A DNA stretch of 11,543 nt from an uncultured Collinsella sp. Its GTDB lineage: Bacteria; Actinomycetota; Coriobacteriia; Coriobacteriales; Coriobacteriaceae. Shown here piece by piece: positions 1 through 5,140 of this stretch. Location of the stretch: the NCBI GenBank assembly GCA_902493145.1, contig CABUOA010000048.1, positions 1 through 11,543 on the forward strand. The letters run 5' to 3'. Numbering within the stretch: position 1 is the first letter of the stretch; each line of letters begins with the position of its first letter. The position numbers and the translations under genes were made by a program. Below the pieces are notes generated by a model that saw only the letters and a program-made list of their open reading frames with translations, was not told the DNA's origin and made no database searches.

Positions 1-200
1 TGGGCTGCGGTGCCTCGATCGTCGACCCCAACAAGTGCATCGGCTGCGGCCTGTGCACCACCAAGTGCGCGTTTGACGCCATCCATCTGGATCGCGACCG
101 CCCCGAGTGCTCCACGATGGTCAAATACGAGCAAAAGCTCCCCAGCCTCGGCAAGTACGCTTTGAAGCGTGCGATCAAAATCAAATTTGGGAAGAAATAA
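1..200 (+). CDS. C-terminal fragment of a 4Fe-4S (ferredoxin-domain) protein
   Basis: The reading frame is already open at the left edge (first full codon at base 3) and stops at TAA 198-200, giving 65 C-terminal residues. It contains KCIGCGLCTTKCAFDAI, a C-x2-C-x2-C-x3-C pattern typical of a bacterial ferredoxin-type 4Fe-4S cluster, followed by another Cys and a basic Lys-rich C-terminus. Such tails occur on FAD-dependent, GltD-like oxidoreductases and on electron-transfer subunits of formate dehydrogenase or hydrogenase complexes. The hypA gene downstream on the same strand favours a hydrogenase or formate-hydrogenlyase setting, but that is inference. The 4Fe-4S domain is clear; the full protein's identity cannot be decided because most of it lies outside the window. 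Confidence 0.8.
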   Translation, partial: GCGASIVDPNKCIGCGLCTTKCAFDAIHLDRDRPECSTMVKYEQKLPSLGKYALKRAIKIKFGKK

Positions 201-390
201 AAAACGCAACAAACAAGAGAACGGCGTAGAGAACGGTTGGACAGCGAGCGAGTCCCAGGCGTGGCGAGGTGCCTTGAAAGAGGAGGGCATAGGGCTTTTG
301 CCCATGCCCGACGATTGAAAGGCAGATCGTCCGTCTGGGGCTCGCGCAGCGTCAAGTCGACCGCCGTTCGTTAGAACGGCGGAAGAAAAA
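201..390 (+). promoter_or_regulatory. Candidate structured RNA leader of hypA
   Basis: This 190-nt gap holds no gene but strong pairing potential. Bases 249-261 (CGAGTCCCAGGCG) pair with 332-344 (CGTCTGGGGCTCG) over 13 bp with two G-U wobbles. The helix can extend outward through 244-246/345-347 and 240-242/351-353. Inside lie a 10-bp hairpin with one bulged A (285-295/300-309, TTTT loop) and a 6-bp hairpin GACGAT/ATCGTC (310-315/326-331). The loop of the latter contains AAGGCA (319-324), complementary to TGCCTT (270-275), which would form a pseudoknot. CGCCGTTC (362-369) can pair either with 219-226 upstream or with 374-381 next to the ribosome binding site. The layout resembles a riboswitch or other cis-regulatory RNA. 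I do not recognise the class; it could also be a free small RNA. Confidence 0.5.
361..382 (+). promoter_or_regulatory. Perfect hairpin abutting the hypA ribosome binding site
   Basis: CCGCCGTTC (361-369) and GAACGGCGG (374-382) form a perfect 9-bp stem closed by a GTTA loop. The only Shine-Dalgarno-like bases before the GTG start at 391 are GGAAG (381-385), so the 3' arm partly covers the ribosome binding site. There is no U-run afterwards, so it does not look like a Rho-independent terminator. Control of translation is inference. Confidence 0.6.
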
Positions 391-819
391 GTGCATGAAT
401 TAGGAATCGTCTATCACATCATTCGCGATGTCGAGAATGTGGCGCGCGCCAATGGCGTGAGTCGCGTTTCGAGCGTGACGCTGCTCCTGGGCGAGGTCTC
501 GGGCGTCGTTCCCGATCTGCTGCTTGATGCTTGGCGCTGGGCGGCAGATAAAAAGCCTATCACGCAGGGCGCGGAGCTTATTGTGGAGCCTGTCGAGGCC
601 GTGACGCATTGCGAGGCGTGCGGCTGCGACTACGCGACGGTCGAGCACGGCAAGACCTGCCCCCATTGCGGTAGCGGCGAGACCTATCTGCTGCAGGGCC
701 AGGAGGTCATGATCAAGCAGATCGAGACCCCCGACGAGGACCCGACAGACGCTGCCCCCGACGGCCTATCCGATGCCCCCGATGCCGTCGACGCCGCCAA
801 CCCCCTCCACATCGCCTAA
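391..819 (+). CDS. hypA: Hydrogenase nickel metallochaperone HypA
   Basis: HypA acts in the cytoplasm, inserting Ni into the large subunit of [NiFe]-hydrogenase together with HypB. The protein has 142 residues. The GTG start at 391 gives the invariant HypA N-terminus MHELGI, with the nickel-binding His at position 2, which fixes the start. The zinc site is visible as two CxxC pairs, Cys74/Cys77 and Cys90/Cys93. HypA is usually about 113-118 residues. Here the conserved core ends near residue 112 (VMIKQIE) and is followed by about 30 residues rich in Asp, Ala and Pro, an unusual acidic tail. The gene lies downstream of a 4Fe-4S protein gene on the same strand and behind a structured leader, so it may be the tail of a hydrogenase operon or be controlled through that leader. 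Confidence 0.95.
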   Translation: MHELGIVYHIIRDVENVARANGVSRVSSVTLLLGEVSGVVPDLLLDAWRWAADKKPITQGAELIVEPVEAVTHCEACGCDYATVEHGKTCPHCGSGETYLLQGQEVMIKQIETPDEDPTDAAPDGLSDAPDAVDAANPLHIA

Positions 820-822
820 CTT

Positions 823-876
823 AGTCGTTGGGGACGTTCTTAAACGACTAGTCATTAAAGAACGTCCCTAACGACT
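823..876 (+). repeat. Near-perfect 19-bp inverted repeat after hypA
   Basis: AGTCGTTGGGGACGTTCTT (823-841) is complementary to AAGAACGTCCCTAACGACT (858-876) at 18 of 19 positions. The 16-nt loop contains the palindrome GACTAGTC (846-853) and another AACGACT (843-849), which could pair with the left arm instead. It begins 3 bp after the hypA stop codon. It may end transcription, but no U-run follows, so an intergenic palindromic repeat element is at least as likely. A related partial arm is seen at 4478-4493. Confidence 0.75.
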
Positions 877-1190
877 ACTTTGCTAGAGCATATTTCTTAC
901 CATTAGTCAAGCACCATCTGTTTAAACGAAATAGCCTCAACGCGAGCACATTTGTGTCTGTTTAAAACCGGCAATAATGAACAGCGTGCTCAATTCGGTC
1001 ATGTAAATAGATCAGCTATCAATCCTCAGCAGCAAATCAGCCAAAATACTGGAATGTAATCAGCTTGTAACAAAACAAGACGTTTAAACAAATAATGCTA
1101 CCTTTTGCAGTTTTTCAAACAATTCTGCTGTATTTGCAGCTATACTCCATAACTGTCGTGTAGGAATTACGTAGACAAAAAGGAGGTTAT
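877..1190 (+). promoter_or_regulatory. AT-rich control region of the mannose PTS operon
   Basis: These 314 bp contain no convincing gene and are clearly more AT-rich than the flanks. Three similar motifs are present: TGTTTAAACG at 919-928, TGTTTAAAAC at 959-968, and CGTTTAAACA at 1081-1090, which is the exact reverse complement of the first. They resemble operator half-sites or a palindromic TGTTTAAACA operator. TATACT at 1141-1146 is a plausible -10 box, but I see no good -35 box at 16-18 bp from it. TTTGCAG occurs at 1104-1110 and again at 1133-1139. AGGAGG at 1181-1186 is the manX ribosome binding site, 7 nt before ATG 1194. The regulator is unknown. Confidence 0.45.
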
Positions 1191-1193
1191 GTG

Positions 1194-2183
1194 ATGGTAA
1201 GTATTGTTCTTGCTAGCCATGGTGACTTGGCGGCTGGAATCAAGCAGACGGGCTCGATGGTCTTTGGCGATCAGCCGTCTGTTGCCGTGGTCTCGCTCGA
1301 GCCGAGCATGGGCCCCGACGACTTCCGTGCCAAGGTCGAGGAGGCAATCGCTTCCTTCGAGGACCAGGAGCAGGTGCTCTTCCTCGTTGATCTGTGGGGC
1401 GGCACGCCGTTCAACCAGATCAGCGGGCTCATCGAGGGCCACGATTCCTGGGCTATCGTCACCGGTGTCAACCTGCCTATGCTCATCGAGGCATATTCGC
1501 AGCGCTTTGACGCAAAGAACACTGCACATGCGATCGCAAAACATCTCGTGACTGAGGCTAAGGCCGGCGTGCGCGTCAAGCCCGAGTCTCTGGAGCCCGA
1601 GGAGAAGAAGCCGGCTGCGGCCGCCGCTGCTCCTGCGGGTGCCATTCCTCCGGGAACGGTGATCGGCGACGGGCACATCAAGATCGCCCACGTCCGTATC
1701 GACACGCGCCTGCTGCATGGTCAGGTGGCCACCACGTGGACCAAGCAGATCAACCCCAACCGCATCATCGTGGTCTCCGACGGCGTTGCTCACGACGAGC
1801 TCCGCAAGACCATGATCGAGCAGGCTGCCCCTCCGGGAGTCCACGCCAACGTCGTGCCTATCAAGAAGATGGCCGAGGTCGTCAAGGACACGCGCTTTGG
1901 CGACACCAAGGCGATGCTGCTGTTCGAGAACCCGCAGGATCTGCTCAGGGCCATCGAGGCCGGCGTCGACATCAAGGAAGCCAACATCGGTTCCATGGCC
2001 CACTCCAAGGGCAAGGTCGTCGTCACTAACGCTGTCGCCATGGGCGATGACGACGTTAAGACTCTCGAGGCTCTCAAGGCCAAGGGCGTCAAGTTCGAGG
2101 TCCGCAAGGTTCCTTCGGATTCCTCCGAGGATCTCGACGCCATGTTGAAGAAAGCTAAGGCCGAACTGGCCGCTCAAGCATAG
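1194..2183 (+). CDS. manX: Mannose-family PTS EIIAB (fused)
   Basis: This is the cytoplasmic phosphotransfer subunit: phosphate passes from HPr to the IIA histidine, then the IIB histidine, then the incoming sugar. Numbered from ATG 1194 (329 residues), the IIA domain covers about 1-125 with the active His9 in LASHGDLAAG. An Ala/Pro/Glu-rich linker runs from about 126 to 158, and the IIB domain from about 160 to 326 has its active His175 in RIDTRLLHGQV. Length and fused layout match E. coli ManX (323 residues). GTG 1191 in the same frame is an alternative start, but AGGAGG at 1181-1186 is better spaced for ATG 1194. EIIC and EIID follow closely, completing the transporter. Mannose, glucose or a related hexose is likely; the exact sugar cannot be read from sequence. 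Confidence 0.93.
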   Translation: MVSIVLASHGDLAAGIKQTGSMVFGDQPSVAVVSLEPSMGPDDFRAKVEEAIASFEDQEQVLFLVDLWGGTPFNQISGLIEGHDSWAIVTGVNLPMLIEAYSQRFDAKNTAHAIAKHLVTEAKAGVRVKPESLEPEEKKPAAAAAAPAGAIPPGTVIGDGHIKIAHVRIDTRLLHGQVATTWTKQINPNRIIVVSDGVAHDELRKTMIEQAAPPGVHANVVPIKKMAEVVKDTRFGDTKAMLLFENPQDLLRAIEAGVDIKEANIGSMAHSKGKVVVTNAVAMGDDDVKTLEALKAKGVKFEVRKVPSDSSEDLDAMLKKAKAELAAQA

Positions 2184-2201
2184 TAAAGGAGGGTCCGATA
2201 C

Positions 2202-3020
2202 ATGTCTGCAATCACTATTCTGCTTGTTGCGATTGTCGCGTTGCTTGCCGGTATGGAAGGCATTCTGGATGAGTTCCAGTTCCATCAGCCGCTCGTGGCA
2301 TGCACGCTTATCGGTCTCGTAACCGGTCACCTTCAGGAGGGCATCCTCCTGGGCGGTTCGCTCCAGATGATGGCCCTTGGCTGGGCTAACGTCGGCGCCG
2401 CCGTCGCGCCTGACGCCGCTCTGGCCTCGGTCGCTTCTTCGATCATCATGGTGCTCGCCCTCAACGGTGGCGCCACCGATTCGGCCAAGGCCGTTACCGC
2501 CGCCATCGCCGTCGCCGTCCCGCTGTCGGTCGCTGGTCTGTTCCTGACCATGATCTGCCGTACCCTGGCTACCGCTATGGTTCACGCCATGGACGCCTGC
2601 GCCGAGAAGGGCGACTTCGCCGGCATCGAGCGTTGGCAGTACGCCGGCATCCTCATGCAGGGTGTTCGTATCGCCATCCCGGCAGTACTTCTGTGCATCA
2701 TCCCGGCCGAGGCCGTTACCAACGCGCTTAACGCTATGCCCGATTGGCTGTCCGGCGGCATGGCTGTCGGCGGCGGCATGGTCGCTTCCGTCGGTTACGC
2801 CATGGTCATCAACATGATGGCCACCAAGGAGACCTGGCCGTTCTTCATCCTCGGCTTTGTCCTTGCTGCCATCCCTCAGCTCACGCTGATCGCCCTTGGC
2901 CTCATCGGCATCTCCCTTGCCCTCATCTACCTTGGCCTTAAGGATCTGGCCAAGCAGGGTGGCGGCATGGGCGGTGGCTCCGGTGACCCGCTCGGCGACA
3001 TTCTGAACGATTACGAGTAG
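2202..3020 (+). CDS. manY: Mannose-family PTS EIIC membrane subunit
   Basis: With EIID, this integral membrane protein forms the sugar channel of the mannose-class PTS. It has 272 residues, the normal EIIC length, with a hydrophobic N-terminal segment (about 3-18) and the family signature around residues 24-60 (FQFHQPLVACTLIGLVTGHL, then EGILLGGSLQMMALGWANVGA). Several further membrane segments follow, and the C-terminal tail is Gly-rich. ATG 2202 has a clear AAGGAGGG ribosome binding site at 2186-2193. It begins 18 bp after manX and ends 16 bp before manZ, so the three genes are almost certainly co-transcribed. Confidence 0.94.
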   Translation: MSAITILLVAIVALLAGMEGILDEFQFHQPLVACTLIGLVTGHLQEGILLGGSLQMMALGWANVGAAVAPDAALASVASSIIMVLALNGGATDSAKAVTAAIAVAVPLSVAGLFLTMICRTLATAMVHAMDACAEKGDFAGIERWQYAGILMQGVRIAIPAVLLCIIPAEAVTNALNAMPDWLSGGMAVGGGMVASVGYAMVINMMATKETWPFFILGFVLAAIPQLTLIALGLIGISLALIYLGLKDLAKQGGGMGGGSGDPLGDILNDYE

Positions 3021-3036
3021 GAGGGGAGTGATACAT

Positions 3037-3957
3037 ATGGCAGAGAACAAGATTCAGCTCACCAAGGCTGACCGTAAGAAGGTTTGCTTCCGTCATCAGT
3101 TCCTTCAGGGCTCGTGGAACTACGAGCGTATGCAGAACGGCGGCTGGTGCTTCGCAATGATCCCTGCGATCAAGAAGCTCTACACCAGCAAGGATGACCA
3201 GATTGCCGCTCTTAAGCGCCACCTGGAGTTCTATAACACCCACCCCTATGTTTCCGCCCCCGTCATTGGCGTTACCCTCGCCCTCGAGGAGGAGCGCGCC
3301 AACGGTGCTCCGATTGACGACGTCGCCATTCAGGGCGTCAAGGTCGGTATGATGGGCCCGCTCGCCGGCGTCGGCGACCCCGCCTTCTGGTTCACCCTTC
3401 GCCCGATTCTGGGTGCACTGGGCGCTTCCCTGGCCCTGTCCGGCAGCATCGCCGGTCCGCTGCTGTTCTTCTTCGCGTGGAACATCATCCGTTACGCCTT
3501 CCTGTGGTACACGCAGGAGTTTGGCTACAAGGTCGGCTCCTCCATCGCCAAGGACCTCTCCGGCGGTCTGATGGGCAAGGTCACCGATGGTGCTTCCATC
3601 CTGGGTATGTTCATCATCGGCGCCCTGGTCGAGCGCTGGGTGTCCATCTCCTTCACCCCGGTCGTCTCTAAGGTCACGCAGTCCGCTGGCGCCTATATCG
3701 ACTGGGCCAACCTGCCCGCCGGTTCTGAGGGCATCAAGCAGGCATTGACGATGTACAGCTCTGTCGGTGCCAACGCACTCGACCCGGTGAAGGTCACCAC
3801 GCTTCAGGCCAACCTCGATCAGCTCATCCCCGGCCTTGCCGCCGTGTGCCTGACCCTTCTGGTCTGCAAGCTCCTCAAGAAGAAGGTCAGCCCGATCGTC
3901 ATCATCCTGGCTCTCTTCGCCGTCGGCATCATCGGTCGCGTCTGCGGCTTCATGTAA
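3037..3957 (+). CDS. manZ: Mannose-family PTS EIID membrane subunit
   Basis: EIID is the second membrane component of the mannose-class PTS and works in complex with EIIC. The N-terminus LTKADRKKVCFRHQFLQGSW followed by NYERMQNGGW and AMIPAIKKLY is the standard EIID opening. The middle contains VKVGMMGPLAGVGDPAFWFTL, the most conserved EIID stretch. The C-terminal third is hydrophobic, ending in a membrane segment. From ATG 3037 it has 306 residues, close to the usual 280-305. The in-frame GTG at 3028 is an alternative start, but it overlaps the GAGGGGAG ribosome binding site (3021-3028), so ATG 3037 is preferred. Confidence 0.94.
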   Translation: MAENKIQLTKADRKKVCFRHQFLQGSWNYERMQNGGWCFAMIPAIKKLYTSKDDQIAALKRHLEFYNTHPYVSAPVIGVTLALEEERANGAPIDDVAIQGVKVGMMGPLAGVGDPAFWFTLRPILGALGASLALSGSIAGPLLFFFAWNIIRYAFLWYTQEFGYKVGSSIAKDLSGGLMGKVTDGASILGMFIIGALVERWVSISFTPVVSKVTQSAGAYIDWANLPAGSEGIKQALTMYSSVGANALDPVKVTTLQANLDQLIPGLAAVCLTLLVCKLLKKKVSPIVIILALFAVGIIGRVCGFM

Positions 3958-4013
3958 GCACGCTTCGGCTTAAGACCGAGAGTTGCTAGGCAAGGGCTTT
4001 TGAGCCATTGAAA

Positions 4014-4060
4014 CGGACCGCACCCGGTGGGTACACTGGATGCGGTCCGATTGTTTTATT
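4014..4060 (+). terminator. Rho-independent terminator or attenuator between manZ and manO
   Basis: CGGACCGCA (4014-4022) pairs perfectly with TGCGGTCCG (4041-4049). Inside it CCGGTG (4024-4029) pairs with CACTGG (4034-4039) around a GGTA loop, with one G-T wobble. The tail ATTGTTTTATTT follows at once. It lies 56 bp after the manZ stop and 18 bp before the manO start, so it should cut manO expression relative to manXYZ unless read through. Confidence 0.8.
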
Positions 4061-4077
4061 TGGAGGGCGAGGCGCGT

Positions 4078-4476
4078 ATGGCGCAATCTCAGAACAGCAC
4101 GGTCGATCTGGCAACGCCGGCAACCTGCCTGATGGGGCTTACCAGTCACGGTAACGTGATGGTGGGCAATAAGGCGTTTGAGTACTATAACGAGCGCAAT
4201 CCCGAGGATTATATCCAAATCCCGTGGGACGAGGTCGACTATATTGCCGCCGAGGTTTTGCGCGGCACCAAGAAGATTACGCGTTTTGCCATCTTTACCA
4301 AAGAGAATGGCCACTTTACGTTTTCGACGCGCAATGACAAGGAAACGCTTCGCGCGGTGCGTAAGTACATTGACGAGGACAAGCTCGTTCGTTCGCCCGA
4401 CTTTATCGATGTGACGGCCAAGGGCGCCAAGAGCATCCCCTCCGTCATCAAGAACCTTTTCCACAAAGGCAACTAG
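4078..4476 (+). CDS. manO: ManO / DUF956 family protein
   Basis: A 132-residue cytoplasmic protein of the DUF956 family, commonly the last gene of mannose PTS operons in Firmicutes and thought to have a regulatory role. Recognisable family features are STVDLATPATCLMGLTSHGN at the N-terminus, KAFEYYNERNPEDYIQIPW in the middle, followed by a VDY motif, and a C-terminal TFSTRNDKETLRAVRKYI. I chose ATG 4078, which gives the usual N-terminus MAQS. The frame is open further upstream to GTG 4027, but that would place the start inside the terminator hairpin. GGAGG at 4062-4066 is a slightly distant ribosome binding site. Unlike manXYZ, which are tightly spaced, this gene is set off by 120 bp and a terminator. 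The biochemical function is not known to me. Confidence 0.85.
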   Translation: MAQSQNSTVDLATPATCLMGLTSHGNVMVGNKAFEYYNERNPEDYIQIPWDEVDYIAAEVLRGTKKITRFAIFTKENGHFTFSTRNDKETLRAVRKYIDEDKLVRSPDFIDVTAKGAKSIPSVIKNLFHKGN

Positions 4477-4477
4477 C

Positions 4478-4493
4478 CATTAAAGAGCGCCCC
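4478..4493 (+). repeat. Partial copy of the post-hypA repeat arm
   Basis: CATTAAAGAGCGCCCC here matches CATTAAAGAACGTCCC at 853-868 at 14 of 16 positions. It starts right after the manO stop codon and runs into the palindrome array. The left arm of the post-hypA repeat is absent. It may be a truncated copy of the same intergenic repeat, though a 16-bp similarity is modest evidence. Confidence 0.4.
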
Positions 4494-4501
4494 CCTAAAG
4501 T

Positions 4502-4701
4502 GGGACGCGGTTTCCCATGAGGCTCGATCGGGAAAGTGCATCCCGGTTCGAGTGCCGATTGCGGGATGTAGTTTCCGGAACGGGCCCGTTTGGGAAACCG
4601 TGTCCCGTTTCGAGTCGAAATTCTGGGACACAGTTTCCCAGCGAGGTCCCATGGGGAAAGTCTGACCCAGAATTTGCCTGGATAGTGGGACGCACTTTCC
4701 G
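4502..4701. repeat. Tandem array of seven alternating palindromic arms
   Basis: Seven 15-bp arms of the form GGGA-N5-TTTCC(C/G) alternate in orientation. Forward arms are at 4502-4516, 4563-4577, 4625-4639 and 4687-4701; reverse arms are at 4530-4544, 4592-4606 and 4654-4668. Start-to-start distances are 28, 33, 29, 33, 29 and 33 bp, so each forward-reverse pair forms a hairpin and the pair repeats every 61-62 bp. The arms are similar but not identical, while the segments between them differ, apart from short palindromes such as TTTCGAGTCGAAA. All open frames crossing the array look spurious. It resembles a mosaic of intergenic palindromic repeats of the REP or MITE kind; no transposase is present. 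Confidence 0.85.
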
Positions 4702-4741
4702 GAGGGCTGTTCCACCGCAACTTCGAAGAGTGGCTACACGC

Positions 4742-4770
4742 TGCATCACAACGTGTAAATCTGCTACACT
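4742..4770 (+). promoter_or_regulatory. Possible promoter of the tRNA-Arg gene
   Basis: TACACT (4765-4770) is a fair -10 box 10 bp before the tRNA, and TGCATC (4742-4747) sits 17 bp upstream as a poor -35 box. The spacing is right but the -35 match is weak. Confidence 0.3.
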
Positions 4771-4780
4771 AGTACAACAT

Positions 4781-4856
4781 GCCTCCGTAGCTCAGGGGAT
4801 AGAGCACCGCTCTCCTAAAGCGGGTGTCGACGGTTCGAATCCGCCCGGGGGCACCA
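4781..4856 (+). tRNA. tRNA-Arg (anticodon CCU)
   Basis: A full cloverleaf can be drawn. The acceptor stem is GCCTCCG/CGGGGGC with one T-G pair, the D stem GCTC/GAGC, the anticodon stem CCGCT/AGCGG with loop CTCCTAA (anticodon CCT at 4814-4816, reading AGG), and the T loop TTCGAAT. The CCA end is encoded (4854-4856). The T stem GACGG/CCGCC has an A-C mismatch at its second pair (4830 with 4844). This is unusual but leaves four pairs. A terminator hairpin follows within 10 bp, supporting an expressed single-gene unit. Confidence 0.93.
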
Positions 4857-4865
4857 GAAGATTAT

Positions 4866-4899
4866 AACGGCGTCGCGAGAGCGGCGCCGTTTCTGGTTT
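4866..4899 (+). terminator. Terminator of the tRNA-Arg gene
   Basis: AACGGCGTCGC (4866-4876) pairs with GCGGCGCCGTT (4881-4891) over 11 bp with one T-G wobble and a GAGA loop. The tail TTCTGGTTT is moderately T-rich. ACCAGAA at the tRNA 3' end (4853-4859) is complementary to TTCTGGT (4891-4897), so an outer pairing is also possible. Confidence 0.8.
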
Positions 4900-4914
4900 G
4901 TGGGAGCTGCCGAC

Positions 4915-4988
4915 GGATTAGGACCGTCGACACCCGCGTCACCAATTTCCCCGCGGGGGGGAGTTTTCGAATCAGCCCGGGGACACCA
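4915..4988 (+). pseudogene. Degenerate tRNA-like remnant
   Basis: Bases 4966-4988 match the tRNA-Arg 3' end (T loop through CCA, 4834-4856) at 21 of 23 positions, in the same orientation. Bases 4915-4937 match the reverse complement of tRNA bases 4820-4842 at 21 of 23, including a perfect 15-bp core ACCGTCGACACCCGC. No acceptor or T stem can be formed for the second copy, so it cannot be a working tRNA. It looks like a rearranged partial duplication of the neighbouring gene. Confidence 0.5.
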
Positions 4989-4998
4989 GAGATTGATC

Positions 4999-5037
4999 GA
5001 GCCCGGTACACCGTCACGGTACCGGGCTCTTCTGGTT
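4999..5037 (+). terminator. Second terminator-like hairpin after the tRNA remnant
   Basis: GAGCCCGGTAC (4999-5009) pairs perfectly with GTACCGGGCTC (5019-5029) around a 9-nt loop, followed by TTCTGGTT, the same tail as after the real tRNA. ACCAGA (4985-4990) before it is complementary to TCTGGT (5031-5036), repeating the outer pairing seen at the first terminator. The T-run is short, so termination strength is uncertain. Confidence 0.5.
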
Positions 5038-5043
5038 CATGTC

Positions 5044-5088
5044 ATGTCAAAAACGAAGCGCCCGCTTGCTGGGGGAGCAAGCGGGCGC
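5044..5088 (-). terminator. Rho-independent terminator of the pstP-rodA/pbpA-pknB operon
   Basis: A perfect 13-bp stem GCGCCCGCTTGCT (5058-5070) / AGCAAGCGGGCGC (5076-5088) with a 5-nt loop. Read on the minus strand it is followed by TTCGTTTTTGACAT, a good T-run. It lies about 50 bp after the pknB stop codon. Confidence 0.88.
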
Positions 5089-5140
5089 CTGTGAGCGAAT
5101 ATGTTTGCGGCGGGAGCCGTAATGGGCGGTGGGGCGGCGA

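Noticed and set aside
1118..1146. Sigma-54 promoter for the mannose PTS, as in levDEFG operons.
   Set aside because: TTTGCA at 1133-1138 resembles a -12 element, but there is no GG at the required spacing upstream, no LevR-like activator in the window, and sigma-54 is generally absent from actinobacteria.
1167..3050. A 627-codon open frame on the minus strand opposite manX and manY.
   Set aside because: It lies exactly opposite two well-recognised PTS genes. Its translation is rich in Asp, Gly, His and Arg with no domain I recognise, which is the expected shadow of GC-rich codons on the other strand.
4502..4701. CRISPR array, because of regular repeats spaced about 30 bp apart.
   Set aside because: The arms alternate in orientation, are only 15 bp and vary in sequence, and there are no cas genes nearby.
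4448..4867. Open frames on both strands across the palindrome array and the tRNA.
   Set aside because: Their lengths come from the repeat composition; the proteins have no recognisable domain, the frames contradict each other, and one runs through the tRNA gene.
4834..4988. attL/attR pair of an integrated element at the tRNA 3' end.
   Set aside because: The two 23-bp copies differ at two positions, only about 130 bp separates them and there is no integrase. At most it is an old scar.
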